Source: Cohnella nanjingensis (GTDB taxonomy: Bacteria > Bacillota > Bacilli > Paenibacillales > Paenibacillaceae). Taken from it: DNA of 64,000 bases. Both the position numbers and the translations under genes were made by a program. How positions within the stretch are numbered: the stretch's first letter is position 1; every line of letters starts with the position of its first letter. Under the pieces are notes generated by a model that saw only the letters and a program-made list of their open reading frames with translations, was not told where the DNA came from and ran no database searches. Of the stretch, positions 24,763-33,330 are shown piece by piece. The stretch is taken from the NCBI RefSeq assembly GCF_014212125.1, contig NZ_JACJVP010000024.1, positions 248,001-312,000 on the forward strand, written 5' to 3'.

Positions 24763-25572
24763 ATGCTGCAAAGTTTCGATGCGCGCGATGGCGTACGGAG
24801 CCGGAATGAGTTCATGGCGGATGAGGTACCGTACAATCTGATCCACCGGATCTGCGAATCCGAGCAGGCCGCCTGTCTCAAGTCCGAGGACGACACCTTG
24901 ATCTTCGCCCAGTCCATAGGGAATAATCCGTGGCTGTGGATCGCGAAGGGCGTGCCGGAGAAGCGGAGGGACGCGCTCCTGGGCGAGCTGCTCTCGCGGC
25001 TCGGAGATGCTTCGCTCCCCGGGATCACGGGGGAGCCGGCGACGGCCGAACGCTTCGCGCAGATGTACGCTGAGGCGCACGGACTGACCGCCGAGACGGC
25101 GATGACCTTGGCGGCGTATGTCTGCCCGGCGGTCCGGCCGCCGCTGGAGGTCGCGGGAACGCTGCGCCAAGCGCAAGCATCGGACGCGGAGATCGTCGCG
25201 GACCTCCTGGCGGGCTTCTCGCAGGGCGCGCATGGGGTGACGGTAGAACCGGCAAGCCAGATACCGGCTGCGGAGCGGATGATCGGCGCGCGGACGCTGT
25301 ATCTCTGGACGGTCGACGGCCGCTCCGTCTCCATGGCGAACATCGGGCACCGCTCGCCCCGGCATGCGAGGATCAACGCGGTCTATACGCCGGCAGCCTA
25401 CCGCAAGCGGGGATACGCCAGCGCCATCGTGGCCGCGCTGTGCGAGATCGTGAAGTCGGAGGGCTTGGCGCCGATGCTGTACGCGGACATGAAGAACCCC
25501 GACGCCAACCAGGTCTATCGCCGGATCGGCTTCGTCGCGTGCGGAACCGTTGTCGATATGAAGTTTAAATAA
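24763..25572 (+). CDS. GNAT family N-acetyltransferase
   Basis: The 269-residue protein has a GNAT core in its C-terminal half: INAVYTPAAYRKRGYASAIV holds the acetyl-CoA pyrophosphate loop (Q/RxxGxA type), and YADMKNPDANQVYRRIGF is the usual last part. The N-terminal half (about 130 residues) is not recognisable and may be a second, degenerate GNAT repeat. The substrate is unknown. AGGAGGAG precedes the ATG. Confidence 0.85.
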   Translation: MLQSFDARDGVRSRNEFMADEVPYNLIHRICESEQAACLKSEDDTLIFAQSIGNNPWLWIAKGVPEKRRDALLGELLSRLGDASLPGITGEPATAERFAQMYAEAHGLTAETAMTLAAYVCPAVRPPLEVAGTLRQAQASDAEIVADLLAGFSQGAHGVTVEPASQIPAAERMIGARTLYLWTVDGRSVSMANIGHRSPRHARINAVYTPAAYRKRGYASAIVAALCEIVKSEGLAPMLYADMKNPDANQVYRRIGFVACGTVVDMKFK

Positions 25573-25591
25573 GCAACTTATGCTAACAGCA

Positions 25592-25627
25592 GCGGACCGC
25601 CCTCGCAAGCCGGGGGCGGCTTTTTTT
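25592..25627 (+). terminator. terminator after the GNAT gene
   Basis: CCGCCC (25597-25602) pairs with GGGCGG (25614-25619), followed by C and seven T. Confidence 0.9.
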
Positions 25628-25745
25628 GATTTCGAAAATGGTGCCGATCCGCGTTCTCCGGCATCTTCAGAATAAATTCAATATTTCCCCGGCTTCGCCT
25701 TTAGAATTTCAGGATAAGATGGAGCCAGCTAGGGGGAGGATCCGC

Positions 25746-27185
25746 ATGAGGCTGTTGGAGATAGGCTTGATCGCGATCAATTTTGGCCTGCTGTTCCGGG
25801 CGGTTATCGCGAATAGGAAAGGGAGCAAGGGATCCATCATTCCTTTGGTCATCGCCGTTGGTCTGGTGATCGCACAGGTCGTCGTAGAAGGCGGACGATG
25901 GCAGATGATTCCGGCGTATTTGACGCCGATCGTCCTGATCGCTTTCTTGGGCAAGCAGAAGGAAGGGAGCCGAAGCAGAACGGCCGTCACGGTTCAAGTG
26001 GCGCTATTGACGTTATTTTTGGCGGTCTCGGTTGCGCTGCCCGCGCTGCTGCCGGTTATCTCATTTGCGAAACCGACGGGGCCCTATCCAGTCGGAACGA
26101 CGGTTTTTCACTGGGTGGATGAGCGGCGGGGAGAATCTTATACGGAGAATCCGGATGACAAACGCGAGTTGATGGTCCAAATTTGGTATCCTGCAGCCGA
26201 AGGCGGGGGGAAAAAGCAAAGCCCGTATGTCCAAAACGCGTCGAAAATGACGGCAGCGATCTCATCCAAAATGCTGGGTCTCCCGGCTTTCGCGTTCAGC
26301 CATCTAAGGCTTGCGAAGACGCACTCCTTGCTGGAAGCCAAGCTTTCGGATTCGGAAAGCCCTTATCCCGTACTGATTTTTTCCCATGGGATGAACGGGT
26401 ACCGCAATCAAAATACGTTCCAGGTAGAGGAACTTGCGAGCCATGGTTATATCGTGGTAGGCATCGATTATGCCTATGAAGCCGCTGCCTCCGTCTATCC
26501 CGACGGACGCGCAGCCATGAGCAAGATCGGCGCCGACCTTACCTCTAATGCCAAATACGATGAGCATATACCGCTTTGGACCGACGATGCGACCTTTGTG
26601 CTCGATCAAGTGGAGAAGCTCAATCTGAACGATTCGACAGGCCGGTTTACCGGCAAAATCGATATGAATCGCGTCGGCATGTTCGGGCATTCGTTCGGGG
26701 GAGCCGTTACGGTTCAAATGTTGAGAAAAGATCCCCGCGTTAAGGCAGCCCTAAGCATGGACGGCGGGTTTTACGGCCAGCCGGTCTCCGACGAAGGGCT
26801 CGGCAAACCGTTCTTGATGATGTATTCAGAGGAGACATACAAGAAGGTGATGACCGCTTTTGACGATGTCGCGGGCAAGACAGGCGTGGGAAGCCGCGAG
26901 GCGTTCGAAGCGCCCAGGAAAGAATATATTCAAAGATCGGCCCATGCTCTTGCAGGCGGAGGGCTCTCCATCCTTATTCCGGGTTCAAAGCATGCAAGCT
27001 ACTCCGATCTTGCCTTGTTCTCTCCATTGCTAGGCTTGGGCAGCGCAGACCCGCGCCGGGACCACCGTATCGTGAACGAATTCAGCGTTGCCTTTTTCGA
27101 CCGGTATTTAAAAGGAAAGGACGACTCCGCGCTCCAAGATCTGGCTGCCCGATATCCGGAATTGAACTACAAAGTGAACAGATGA
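25746..27185 (+). CDS. alpha/beta hydrolase, platelet-activating factor acetylhydrolase-like
   Basis: The 479-residue protein starts with three or four membrane helices (about residues 1-110), followed by an extracytoplasmic-type alpha/beta hydrolase domain. The nucleophile elbow is GHSFGG in VGMFGHSFGGAVTVQML, and the oxyanion region lies in PVLIFSHGMNGYRNQNTF. SKHASYSD near the C-terminus likely holds the catalytic His. This layout is common in Paenibacillus lipase-like proteins related to PAF acetylhydrolase II. ATG 25746 follows GGGGGAGGA; the open frame continues upstream to 25626 without a ribosome binding site. Substrate unknown. Confidence 0.85.
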   Translation: MRLLEIGLIAINFGLLFRAVIANRKGSKGSIIPLVIAVGLVIAQVVVEGGRWQMIPAYLTPIVLIAFLGKQKEGSRSRTAVTVQVALLTLFLAVSVALPALLPVISFAKPTGPYPVGTTVFHWVDERRGESYTENPDDKRELMVQIWYPAAEGGGKKQSPYVQNASKMTAAISSKMLGLPAFAFSHLRLAKTHSLLEAKLSDSESPYPVLIFSHGMNGYRNQNTFQVEELASHGYIVVGIDYAYEAAASVYPDGRAAMSKIGADLTSNAKYDEHIPLWTDDATFVLDQVEKLNLNDSTGRFTGKIDMNRVGMFGHSFGGAVTVQMLRKDPRVKAALSMDGGFYGQPVSDEGLGKPFLMMYSEETYKKVMTAFDDVAGKTGVGSREAFEAPRKEYIQRSAHALAGGGLSILIPGSKHASYSDLALFSPLLGLGSADPRRDHRIVNEFSVAFFDRYLKGKDDSALQDLAARYPELNYKVNR

Positions 27186-27378
27186 AGATGGAATTGAGAA
27201 AATGGGAGAATCGTTTAGCGCCTTGGGCGCGTTGGCCGGGGGCTTCTTGGTCGGGTACGGCTCCGCGAGCGGAGGAGGAGGTCGAGGTCGAGTCTCCTCG
27301 TGCCCGCGATGTGCGGCCAAGCGGGCGTGTGGCGTCGGCAACCCGGATCAGGGATGCGCCGCGCCGCGGGACGGCCGG

Positions 27379-27765
27379 CTAGAGCCAGCCGGACCAGACG
27401 TCGAGCCGGTTCCCGTTCAGATCGTAGAACCGGAAGTTTTTGCGGTTGCCGTCGTACAGCTTGATCTCGGAGACGCTGACGCCCTGCGCCTTCAGATGTT
27501 CGTAGGTCCGCTCGATATCGTCCGATTTGAAGGTGAGCAGGTGCATGTCGTAATCTTCGCCCTCCCAATCGTCGGTCTTGTAGATCAGGCTCGCCTCTTC
27601 TTCATGCTTCGCGGTGACCAGCATGATCTCCGGTCCGCCGCCCAAGTCGAAGCTGAAGCCCGTCCAGCGCAAGCCGAGCTTCTCTTGGTACCACTTAATC
27701 GTGGCCTCCCGATCCTTCGCGGGCAAGTAGACGCAATCGATTTGTCCGACGATAGGCTTCTCCAT
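27379..27765 (-). CDS. VOC family (glyoxalase/bleomycin resistance-like) protein
   Basis: The 128-residue protein contains the paired beta-alpha-beta-beta-beta modules of VOC proteins: GQIDCVYLPAKDREATIKWY at the start, then LGLRW, and KNFRFYDLNGNRLDVWSG at the end. Metal ligands are not obvious beyond the final region. ATG 27765 is chosen because GGAGGT lies 9 nt upstream, whereas TTG 27771 is too close. Function unknown; family members include thiol transferases, dioxygenases and antibiotic-binding proteins. Confidence 0.82.
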   Translation of the reverse strand: MEKPIVGQIDCVYLPAKDREATIKWYQEKLGLRWTGFSFDLGGGPEIMLVTAKHEEEASLIYKTDDWEGEDYDMHLLTFKSDDIERTYEHLKAQGVSVSEIKLYDGNRKNFRFYDLNGNRLDVWSGWL

Positions 27766-27934
27766 GCGCAACGCACCTCCATTCGATTCGGAAGGCGCCT
27801 AATTAAGGCTGGGCAAGCTGCCTTCCTTCGTTCCTATTCGCAATTGTAACGTTTTCCCAGCGAATATTAAACAACAAACGTTGGGAGCTATCTCTTCCGT
27901 ATGGATGCCTCAAATGGTCGTAAATTCGGACCTC

Positions 27935-28097
27935 GAGACAGTCCCTTTAGCCTAACTGCGGCGTATGTAAACTGCCTACATGGGCGGTCGGCGAGCTGGA
28001 GCGGCGATGATCCATATTTGGACGTGATGCTGGCGAAAACGCACCCACCAAGGGACTGTCCCTCCGGGCCCAATCGGCCTTCTGAGACAGTCCCTTG
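27935..28097. repeat. short element bounded by GGGACTGTCC repeats
   Basis: GAGACAGTCCCTT occurs at 27935 and 28084 in the same direction, and its inverted form AAGGGACTGTCCC at 28050-28062. The inverted pair at 28050 and 28084 flanks 20-odd bases; the pair at 27935 and 28050 encloses about 100. No coding sequence is supported between 27766 and 28274 apart from this element and the promoter at 28200. Confidence 0.5.
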
Positions 28098-28199
28098 TTC
28101 ATGCGGGGGCAAGTCTATCCAACTTGGAGTGGAGAAAAAGGACGAATCCCCTTATCATGGAAGGAAAGCGCAAAATGAGCAGCTCCGCCAGCCGGAATC

Positions 28200-28226
28200 T
28201 GTCGATTCCGCGCCACGCCGTTCGTT
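28200..28226 (+). promoter_or_regulatory. ECF42-type promoter of the YciI-sigma operon
   Basis: TGTCGA (28200-28205) is followed after 17 nt by CGTT (28223-28226). The ECF42 group was reported to use TGTCGA in the -35 region and a CG-containing -10. A near-identical sequence lies before the next operon at 30011. Transcription would start near 28232, 43 nt before the gene. Confidence 0.72.
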
Positions 28227-28274
28227 GTCCTAGTAGAAGCGAAGTTGCCGCTAAATTCAAGGAGGAGATCCCCG

Positions 28275-28703
28275 ATGAGATTCATGATGATCGTAAAAGC
28301 CACGCAAGACTCCGAGGCCGGCGTCATGCCGAGCCAAGAGCTCGTCGACGCGATGATGAAGTATAACGAGGAGTTGATGAAGGCCGGCGTGCTGCTGGCG
28401 GCCGAAGGCCTGCATTCGAGCGCGGGCGCGATCCGCATCTCCTATCCGGAAGCCGGAGGCAAGCCCAAGATCATCGACGGCCCCTTCACGGAGACGAAGG
28501 AATTGATCGCCGGCTTCACCCTCATCGAGGTCAAGTCGAGGGAAGAAGCGATCGAGTGGGCCAAGCGGATGCCGGATCCCCACGGCTTCGGCGAAGGCGT
28601 CATCGAGCTCCGTCAGGTCATTGAGCCGCCGGAGCTGACGCAGGATCCGGAGTCGCAGGCGATGCACGTCCTGGTGCGAGATCTAGGACAGCAGAAGATA
28701 TGA
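28275..28703 (+). CDS. YciI-like DGPF domain protein
   Basis: The 142-residue protein begins MRFMMIVKATQDSEAG and has the DGPF motif in KIIDGPFTETKELIAGFTLI, the hallmark of the DGPF/YCII family. The gene overlaps the following sigma factor gene by 4 nt. DGPF proteins are the standard genomic partner of ECF42 sigma factors; their biochemical function is not known. AAGGAGGAG precedes the ATG at 28275; the open frame upstream to 28245 is not needed. Confidence 0.92.
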   Translation: MRFMMIVKATQDSEAGVMPSQELVDAMMKYNEELMKAGVLLAAEGLHSSAGAIRISYPEAGGKPKIIDGPFTETKELIAGFTLIEVKSREEAIEWAKRMPDPHGFGEGVIELRQVIEPPELTQDPESQAMHVLVRDLGQQKI

Positions 28704-29983
28704 GGGAGGCGTCCTCTGCCCATCGGACGATCGATGCCATCTGGCGGATCGAATCGGCCAAGATCATCGCCGCGCTCGCGCGGATGGTGCGGGATATCGG
28801 GGTGGCCGAGGATCTGGCGCATGACGCGCTCGTCATCGCGCTGGAGAAGTGGCCGGAGACCGGCATTCCGGACAACCCCGGAGCGTGGCTCATGGCGACG
28901 GCCAAGCGCCGCGCGCTCGATCTGCTGCGCCGGAACCAGACGCTCGGGCGCAAGTATGAAGAGCTGGGGCGGGTGACGAACGACTGGCACGAAGAGGAAT
29001 TCGGCGCCGGTCTGGACGGGGAAGTCGCCGACGATCTGCTGCGCCTGATCTTCACGACCTGCCATCCGGTCCTGTCGGCAGAGGCGCGGGTGGCGCTGAC
29101 GCTGCGGCTGCTCGGCGGGCTTACTACCGAGGAGATCGCGCATGCGTACCTCGTGCCGGAGCCGACCGTGGCGCAGCGGATCGTTCGGGCCAAGAAGACG
29201 CTGTCGGCGGCGCGCGTGCCCTTCGAGGTGCCCGAGGGGGCCGAGCTGAAGCCCCGTCTCGCATCGGTCCTCGAAGTCCTTTATCTCATGTTCAACGAAG
29301 GCTACTCGGCGACGGGCGGGGATCATTGGATCCGCCCCGTGCTCTGCATGGAGGCGCTCCGGCTGGGGCGGATCCTCGCAGAGATCGCGCCGCAGGAGTC
29401 CGAGGTGCATGGCTTGGTCGCCTTGATGGAGATCCAGGCCTCGCGATTGGCGACGCGGGTGACTCCGACGGGCGAGCCGATCCTGCTGATGGATCAGAAC
29501 CGGGGGCTGTGGGATCAGCTTCTCATCCGCCGCGGGCTCGCGGCCTTGCGGCGCGCGGAAGAGGTCGGCGGCATGCTGGGCCCCTATGCGCTGCAGGCGT
29601 CCATCACCGCGTGTCACGCCAGGGCCCGTACGCCGGAAGAGACCGACTGGGTGCGGATCGCGGCGCTGTACGAGGCGCTGGCGATGGTCGCGCCGTCGCC
29701 CGTGGTAGAGCTGAATCGGGCGGTGTCGCTGTCGATGGCGTTCGGTCCTGCGGTAGGCCTTGAGATCGTCGACGCGATCAGCGCGGAGCCCTCCTTGAAG
29801 GCGTATCACCTCCTGCCAAGCGTCCGCGGAGACCTGCTCGCGAAGCTCGGCAGGACGGCGGAGGCGTGCGAGGAGTTCAAGCGGGCCGCGTCGCTGACCG
29901 GCAACGCACAGGAGAAAACGCTGCTGCTGAAGCGCGCGGCGGACTGTTCGTCGGCTCCGGAAGCGGATCTCCCCCGTCCATAA
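28700..29983 (+). CDS. ECF42-type RNA polymerase sigma factor with TPR-like extension
   Basis: Region 2 (residues about 10-75, including GVAEDLAHDALVIALEKWPE) and region 4 (LTTEEIAHAYLVPEPTVAQR) form a sigma-70 core; the remaining 240 residues form the helical C-terminal extension typical of the ECF42 group (COG4941, DUF6596), with FNEGYSATGG as a landmark. The length of 427 residues fits. No anti-sigma gene is adjacent, as is normal for this group, where the extension is needed for activity. It probably transcribes its own operon and the next one from the promoters at 28200 and 30011. Confidence 0.92.
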   Translation: MREASSAHRTIDAIWRIESAKIIAALARMVRDIGVAEDLAHDALVIALEKWPETGIPDNPGAWLMATAKRRALDLLRRNQTLGRKYEELGRVTNDWHEEEFGAGLDGEVADDLLRLIFTTCHPVLSAEARVALTLRLLGGLTTEEIAHAYLVPEPTVAQRIVRAKKTLSAARVPFEVPEGAELKPRLASVLEVLYLMFNEGYSATGGDHWIRPVLCMEALRLGRILAEIAPQESEVHGLVALMEIQASRLATRVTPTGEPILLMDQNRGLWDQLLIRRGLAALRRAEEVGGMLGPYALQASITACHARARTPEETDWVRIAALYEALAMVAPSPVVELNRAVSLSMAFGPAVGLEIVDAISAEPSLKAYHLLPSVRGDLLAKLGRTAEACEEFKRAASLTGNAQEKTLLLKRAADCSSAPEADLPRP

Positions 29984-30004
29984 AACTTTTTCAAAAAAGT
30001 TTTT
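29982..30004 (+). terminator. A/T-only terminator-like hairpin after the sigma gene
   Basis: AAAACTTTTT and AAAAAGTTTT form a hairpin ending in a T-run. It overlaps the sigma gene end by 2 nt and lies 7 nt before the next ECF42-type promoter. Confidence 0.6.
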
Positions 30005-30010
30005 CGCGCG

Positions 30011-30037
30011 TGTCGATTCTCGCGTTCTGCGTTCGTC
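30011..30037 (+). promoter_or_regulatory. second ECF42-type promoter
   Basis: TGTCGA (30011-30016), 17 nt, CGTC (30034-30037). It shares TGTCGATTC and GTTCGT with the promoter at 28200 in the same register. It precedes the VOC-DUF1801 pair. Confidence 0.72.
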
Positions 30038-30115
30038 GTCCATATAGAGGCCGGGTTTTGGAGTGACGTATCACCTGGAAATCCGGAACAATAGACCTGA
30101 GAGGATGATTTGAAC

Positions 30116-30514
30116 ATGAACGCCAAGTTGACTCCGTACATCGCATCGCAAGACGCCAGAGCCCAAGCAGACTTCTATATTCAAGCATTGGGCGGCGAAA
30201 TTCAATCTCTGATGACGCACGGCCAGAACCCCGGTTCCCCGGCCGAGTTGTCGGACAAGGTGATGCACATGGTGCTGTCGGTCGCGGGAGGCAACGTGCT
30301 GTTCCTGTCCGACGCCTTCGGGCCGACCGGCGCGGAGGGCAGCGTCGCCTTCGGACTGGCCTTCGGCGACGTCGAAGCGGCGCGCCAAGCTTATGCCAAC
30401 CTCGGGGAAGGCGGCACGCAGAAGCATCCGTTCGAACGGCAGACCTGGGGCGCGTATTACGGCGAAGTCGTGGACCGGTTCGGGATCCGGTGGCAGATCG
30501 TCCAGCAAGACTAA
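30116..30514 (+). CDS. VOC family protein, PhnB type
   Basis: The 132-residue protein has the PhnB-like VOC pattern: LTPYIASQDARAQADFYIQA at the start, GGNVLFLSDAF in the middle, and WGAYYGEVVDRFGIRWQI at the end. Such proteins are among the usual members of ECF42-linked gene sets. ATG 30116 has GAGAGGATG about 9 nt upstream; TTG 30110 is possible. An ECF42-type promoter lies 79 nt before it. Confidence 0.86.
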   Translation: MNAKLTPYIASQDARAQADFYIQALGGEIQSLMTHGQNPGSPAELSDKVMHMVLSVAGGNVLFLSDAFGPTGAEGSVAFGLAFGDVEAARQAYANLGEGGTQKHPFERQTWGAYYGEVVDRFGIRWQIVQQD

Positions 30515-30553
30515 TCTACGAGACTATCGACAATCAAAGGAGCAAAGATAAAC

Positions 30554-30895
30554 ATGAGCCAGGATGTCGTCGATTTTATCAAGGAAGTCAAGGAGCCGTG
30601 GCAGGCCGAGCTCTGCACGCAGCTCAGGGACGTCGTTCATCGGTCGATCCCGGAAGTTCAGGAGCGTCTGCAGTACAAAAAGCCGCATTTCCTCAAGAAC
30701 GGCAAATATGCCGCAGTCATCTCCACGTCGAAGGACGCGATCAGCTTCACGATCTTCAACGCCGCGGGTCTCGAGCTCCCGGAAGGTCTGTTCGACGGCC
30801 CGCCCGAGCGCAAGACGATCAAGCTTCGCCCAGGCCAGGCGGTCGATCAGGCGCAGCTCTCCGCGTGGGTGAGCCAGGCGAGCGCAGCGCTGTAA
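30554..30895 (+). CDS. DUF1801 (YdhG-like) family protein
   Basis: The 113-residue protein resembles DUF1801: an N-terminal helix (VVDFIKEVKEPWQAELCTQL), then RSIPEVQERLQYKKPHFLK and YAAVISTSKDAISFTIFNAA. The family has a small alpha/beta fold of unknown function and often occurs with DGPF and VOC proteins. It follows the VOC gene by 39 nt, has an AAAGGAG ribosome binding site, and is probably cotranscribed from the promoter at 30011. Confidence 0.82.
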   Translation: MSQDVVDFIKEVKEPWQAELCTQLRDVVHRSIPEVQERLQYKKPHFLKNGKYAAVISTSKDAISFTIFNAAGLELPEGLFDGPPERKTIKLRPGQAVDQAQLSAWVSQASAAL

Positions 30896-30914
30896 ATCTG
30901 CATAGGTACGCTAC

Positions 30915-30949
30915 AAAGGAGGCTTCCCGATCATAGGGGAGCCTCTTTG
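30915..30949 (+). terminator. terminator after the DUF1801 gene
   Basis: GAGGCT (30919-30924) pairs with AGCCTC (30940-30945), extended by AAAG on the left and CTTT on the right. The T-run is short. Confidence 0.75.
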
Positions 30950-31310
30950 AATGCCAGCAGCTTGGAAAAAGTTTTCTTCACGGGCAGCTACGGAATCTCT
31001 TCAATACCTTTCGTTTCGTCTCCTCATCCAGCGGCCCCTTTATTTTGTTTTGATTTTCGCTCATTCTTTCTTCTCTATGAAATATATAAAAATAGCTTCT
31101 TTGATAGGCATTGTCTATAATTGCGCCGAGCGATGAGATACTAGGGTCAAAGGGCGCGTCAATAAGCAGGAAAACAAGGTCTTCGGCCATGTTTTTCTGC
31201 TTTTTGCGTGGTCGCCTTCGATATTGGATATATTGCCATTCCCGCTTCCAGCAACTATACTAATAACACAACCCCATTTGAAAAAGGTTACCAAAATCAA
31301 AAAAAGAGAG
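30950..31310. other. intergenic region before the RHH gene
   Basis: No gene is supported in these 361 nt. A terminator-like palindrome (31167-31199; arms starting CAGGAAAACA, with runs of T) and a sigma-A promoter (31233-31261) are present. Confidence 0.6.
31233..31261 (+). promoter_or_regulatory. sigma-A promoter of the RHH-clamp operon
   Basis: TTGCCA (31233-31238) and TATACT (31256-31261) are 17 nt apart, 50 nt before the RHH start codon. Confidence 0.7.
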
Positions 31311-31556
31311 ATGATCGAATTGAACGAGAACGGCTTCAAAGTCGGGGTCTCCAACAAAGACGGCCAGCTCGGATTTCTGTATTCGAGAGGCGGTCTTCGG
31401 GAAGGAGCCGGCCGCAAAAGCATCGGCGCCACGAAGAAGATATCTTTGACGCTGCCGGACGACATCTGGGAGAAGCTCGAAAAGCAGGGCATAGAGCATC
31501 GTATGTCCCGTTCCGAGGTGCTTCGTCAAATTCTGGAATCCTATTATTCGAGTTAA
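31311..31556 (+). CDS. ribbon-helix-helix DNA-binding protein
   Basis: An 81-residue protein. Its C-terminal half (TKKISLTLPDDIWEKLEKQG then MSRSEVLRQILESYY) is a CopG/Arc-type ribbon-helix-helix: one strand, two helices, with the second helix starting at the Arg-Ser-Glu turn. The N-terminal half contains a GREGAGRKS-like Gly/Arg loop (RGGLREGAGRKS). ATG 31311 follows AGAGAG; the open frame extends further upstream without a ribosome binding site. It lies 25 nt before a DNA clamp gene and may regulate it. Confidence 0.8.
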   Translation: MIELNENGFKVGVSNKDGQLGFLYSRGGLREGAGRKSIGATKKISLTLPDDIWEKLEKQGIEHRMSRSEVLRQILESYYSS

Positions 31557-31581
31557 TATCCCCGGAGAGTACGGTGAGGCT

Positions 31582-32709
31582 ATGTTAGCGGAGATAACCA
31601 AAGAATCCCTCCTGAACGCGCTGCAGTACGTATCGAGAGCTGCATCGGCGAATCATCCTATCCCCCTCTTATCGGGTATCCATCTCCAGGTCGCTGCCGA
31701 TGGCTTCATTCTGCGGTCCAACAATACCAGTCTGTCCGTCGAGTATCGGATTCCGCTTCATAGCACCGGCATGAACGTGCGCAGAACGGGCAGTATTGTC
31801 GTGCCCGCACGATACTTTAACGAGATGATTCGGAAACTCCAACCGGGAATGATGACATTAGAAACAGCGGAGCCGTTCATCCTCTCGATCCGGTCGGGCG
31901 CCTCGCAATGCCGATTATGCGGGATGGATGCGGCAGACTTTCCGTCCATGAATCGGTTGGATGAAGCCGCGGACGACAAGCTGCGGATGAACAATGGCGT
32001 TCTAAAGTCCATTATTAAGCAGGTAGCCGTTGCCGCCTCCGCGTCCGAGTCCAGACCGGTGCTAACCGGGGTGTGGTTCGCGCAGGGCGAGGCTTCGCTT
32101 CAATTCGTAGCTACGGACGGCATACGACTCGCTTCCCGGACGCTGCCGTCCGCCCGCCGAGCGGTGCCCCGATCGCCCGTGACGGTCCCCAGCAGGAATC
32201 TGTACGAGATCTCGAAAATGTTAAACGATGAAGAGGGGACTGTGGAGATCGAAGTGAACGGCCGCCAGATGAGGATCAGCACAGGCGAGTTAAGGATTCA
32301 GTCCGCGCTGCTCGAGGGCGCGTATCCTTCCGTTCACCATCTCATCCCGCGTTCCTACTTATCCGAGGTTACCGTTGAGACTGCAAGATTAGTGCAGGCT
32401 GCGGAGCGCGTCGCGGTATTCACGAGCGAGAGCATTGTCAGGCTGGAAGCTATCGGAGAACGGCTGGTCTTCACTTCACGGACGGCGGAGATCGGAGAAG
32501 TCCAGGATGAAGTCCCGGTTCGGGAGTCGAATGGCGAGCCGTTCACGCTATCGCTGAATGGCAAGTATCTCGTAGAGATCTTGCGCTGTCTGGAAGGCGA
32601 GCGCGTCACATTAAGGTATTCGGGACAGAGGAGTCCCCTGGTCATTTTGCCCGCCGCCGATCCATCGTCAGCCTTGTACCTGATCACGCCCGTCCGGACG
32701 GCGAATTGA
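31582..32709 (+). CDS. DNA polymerase III beta subunit (sliding clamp) paralogue
   Basis: The 375-residue product has the three-domain clamp pattern: an N-terminal LLNALQYVSRAASANHPIPL, the DAADFPSM segment at the domain 1-2 border (FP-S/D motif), ATDGIRLASR in the middle and YLITPVRT at the end, where canonical DnaN has YLI-LPVR. Length fits DnaN. The place is far from dnaA or oriC genes, and sequence departs from typical housekeeping clamps, so it is likely an accessory copy; the main dnaN would be elsewhere. It is cotranscribed with the RHH gene. Confidence 0.88.
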   Translation: MLAEITKESLLNALQYVSRAASANHPIPLLSGIHLQVAADGFILRSNNTSLSVEYRIPLHSTGMNVRRTGSIVVPARYFNEMIRKLQPGMMTLETAEPFILSIRSGASQCRLCGMDAADFPSMNRLDEAADDKLRMNNGVLKSIIKQVAVAASASESRPVLTGVWFAQGEASLQFVATDGIRLASRTLPSARRAVPRSPVTVPSRNLYEISKMLNDEEGTVEIEVNGRQMRISTGELRIQSALLEGAYPSVHHLIPRSYLSEVTVETARLVQAAERVAVFTSESIVRLEAIGERLVFTSRTAEIGEVQDEVPVRESNGEPFTLSLNGKYLVEILRCLEGERVTLRYSGQRSPLVILPAADPSSALYLITPVRTAN

Positions 32710-32741
32710 CGCGTTCGTCAAAGCGTCTTGCGGACAAATGG

Positions 32742-33330
32742 GGCCATGGTGTGGCGAAGACCTGTAAAGAGACGTACTGGGTACGTCACATTGGCCTTGC
32801 AGAGGCGAAGACCTGCAAAGAGACGTACTGGGTACGTCACATAGACCTTGCAGAGGCGAAGACATGCAAAGAGACGTACTAGGTACGTCACATTGGCCAT
32901 GCGGCGGCGAAGATCTGTAAAGAGACGTACTAGGTACGTCACATAGCCCCTGCAGAGGCGAAGGCATGCAAAGAGACGTACTGGGTACGATACTTTGGCC
33001 ATGCAGCGGCGAAGACATGCAAAGAGACGTACTAGGTACGTCACATTGGCCATGCGGCGGCGAAGATCTGTAAAGAGACGTACTAGGTACGTCACATAGC
33101 CCCTGCAGAGGCGAAGGCATGCAAAGAGACGTACTGGATACGTCACATTGGCCTTGCAGAGGCGAAGACCTGCAAAGAGACGTACTGGGTACGATACTTT
33201 GGCCTTGCAGAGGCGAAGACCTGCAAAGAGACGTACTGGGTACGATACTTTGGCCTTGCAGAGGCGAAGGCATGCAAAGAGACGTATTGGGTACGTCTCT
33301 TTGGCCGTACAGGGCGAGAAGACACGCAAA
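32742..33330. repeat. 51-bp tandem array 2, eleven units
   Basis: The GACGTA core occurs at 32771, 32822, 32873, 32924, 32975, 33026, 33077, 33128, 33179, 33230 and 33281, exactly 51 bp apart without any indel. Each unit has a palindrome GACGTAC-3 nt-GTACGTC (right arm altered in several copies to GTACGATA) and a second inverted pair, TTGCAG with CTGCAA about 10 nt apart. It fills the space between the convergent clamp and SLH-protein genes. Confidence 0.95.

Noticed and set aside
28613..30043. A 476-codon open frame on the minus strand opposite the sigma factor gene
   Set aside because: Shadow of the high-GC sigma factor gene, which has sigma regions 2 and 4 on the plus strand.
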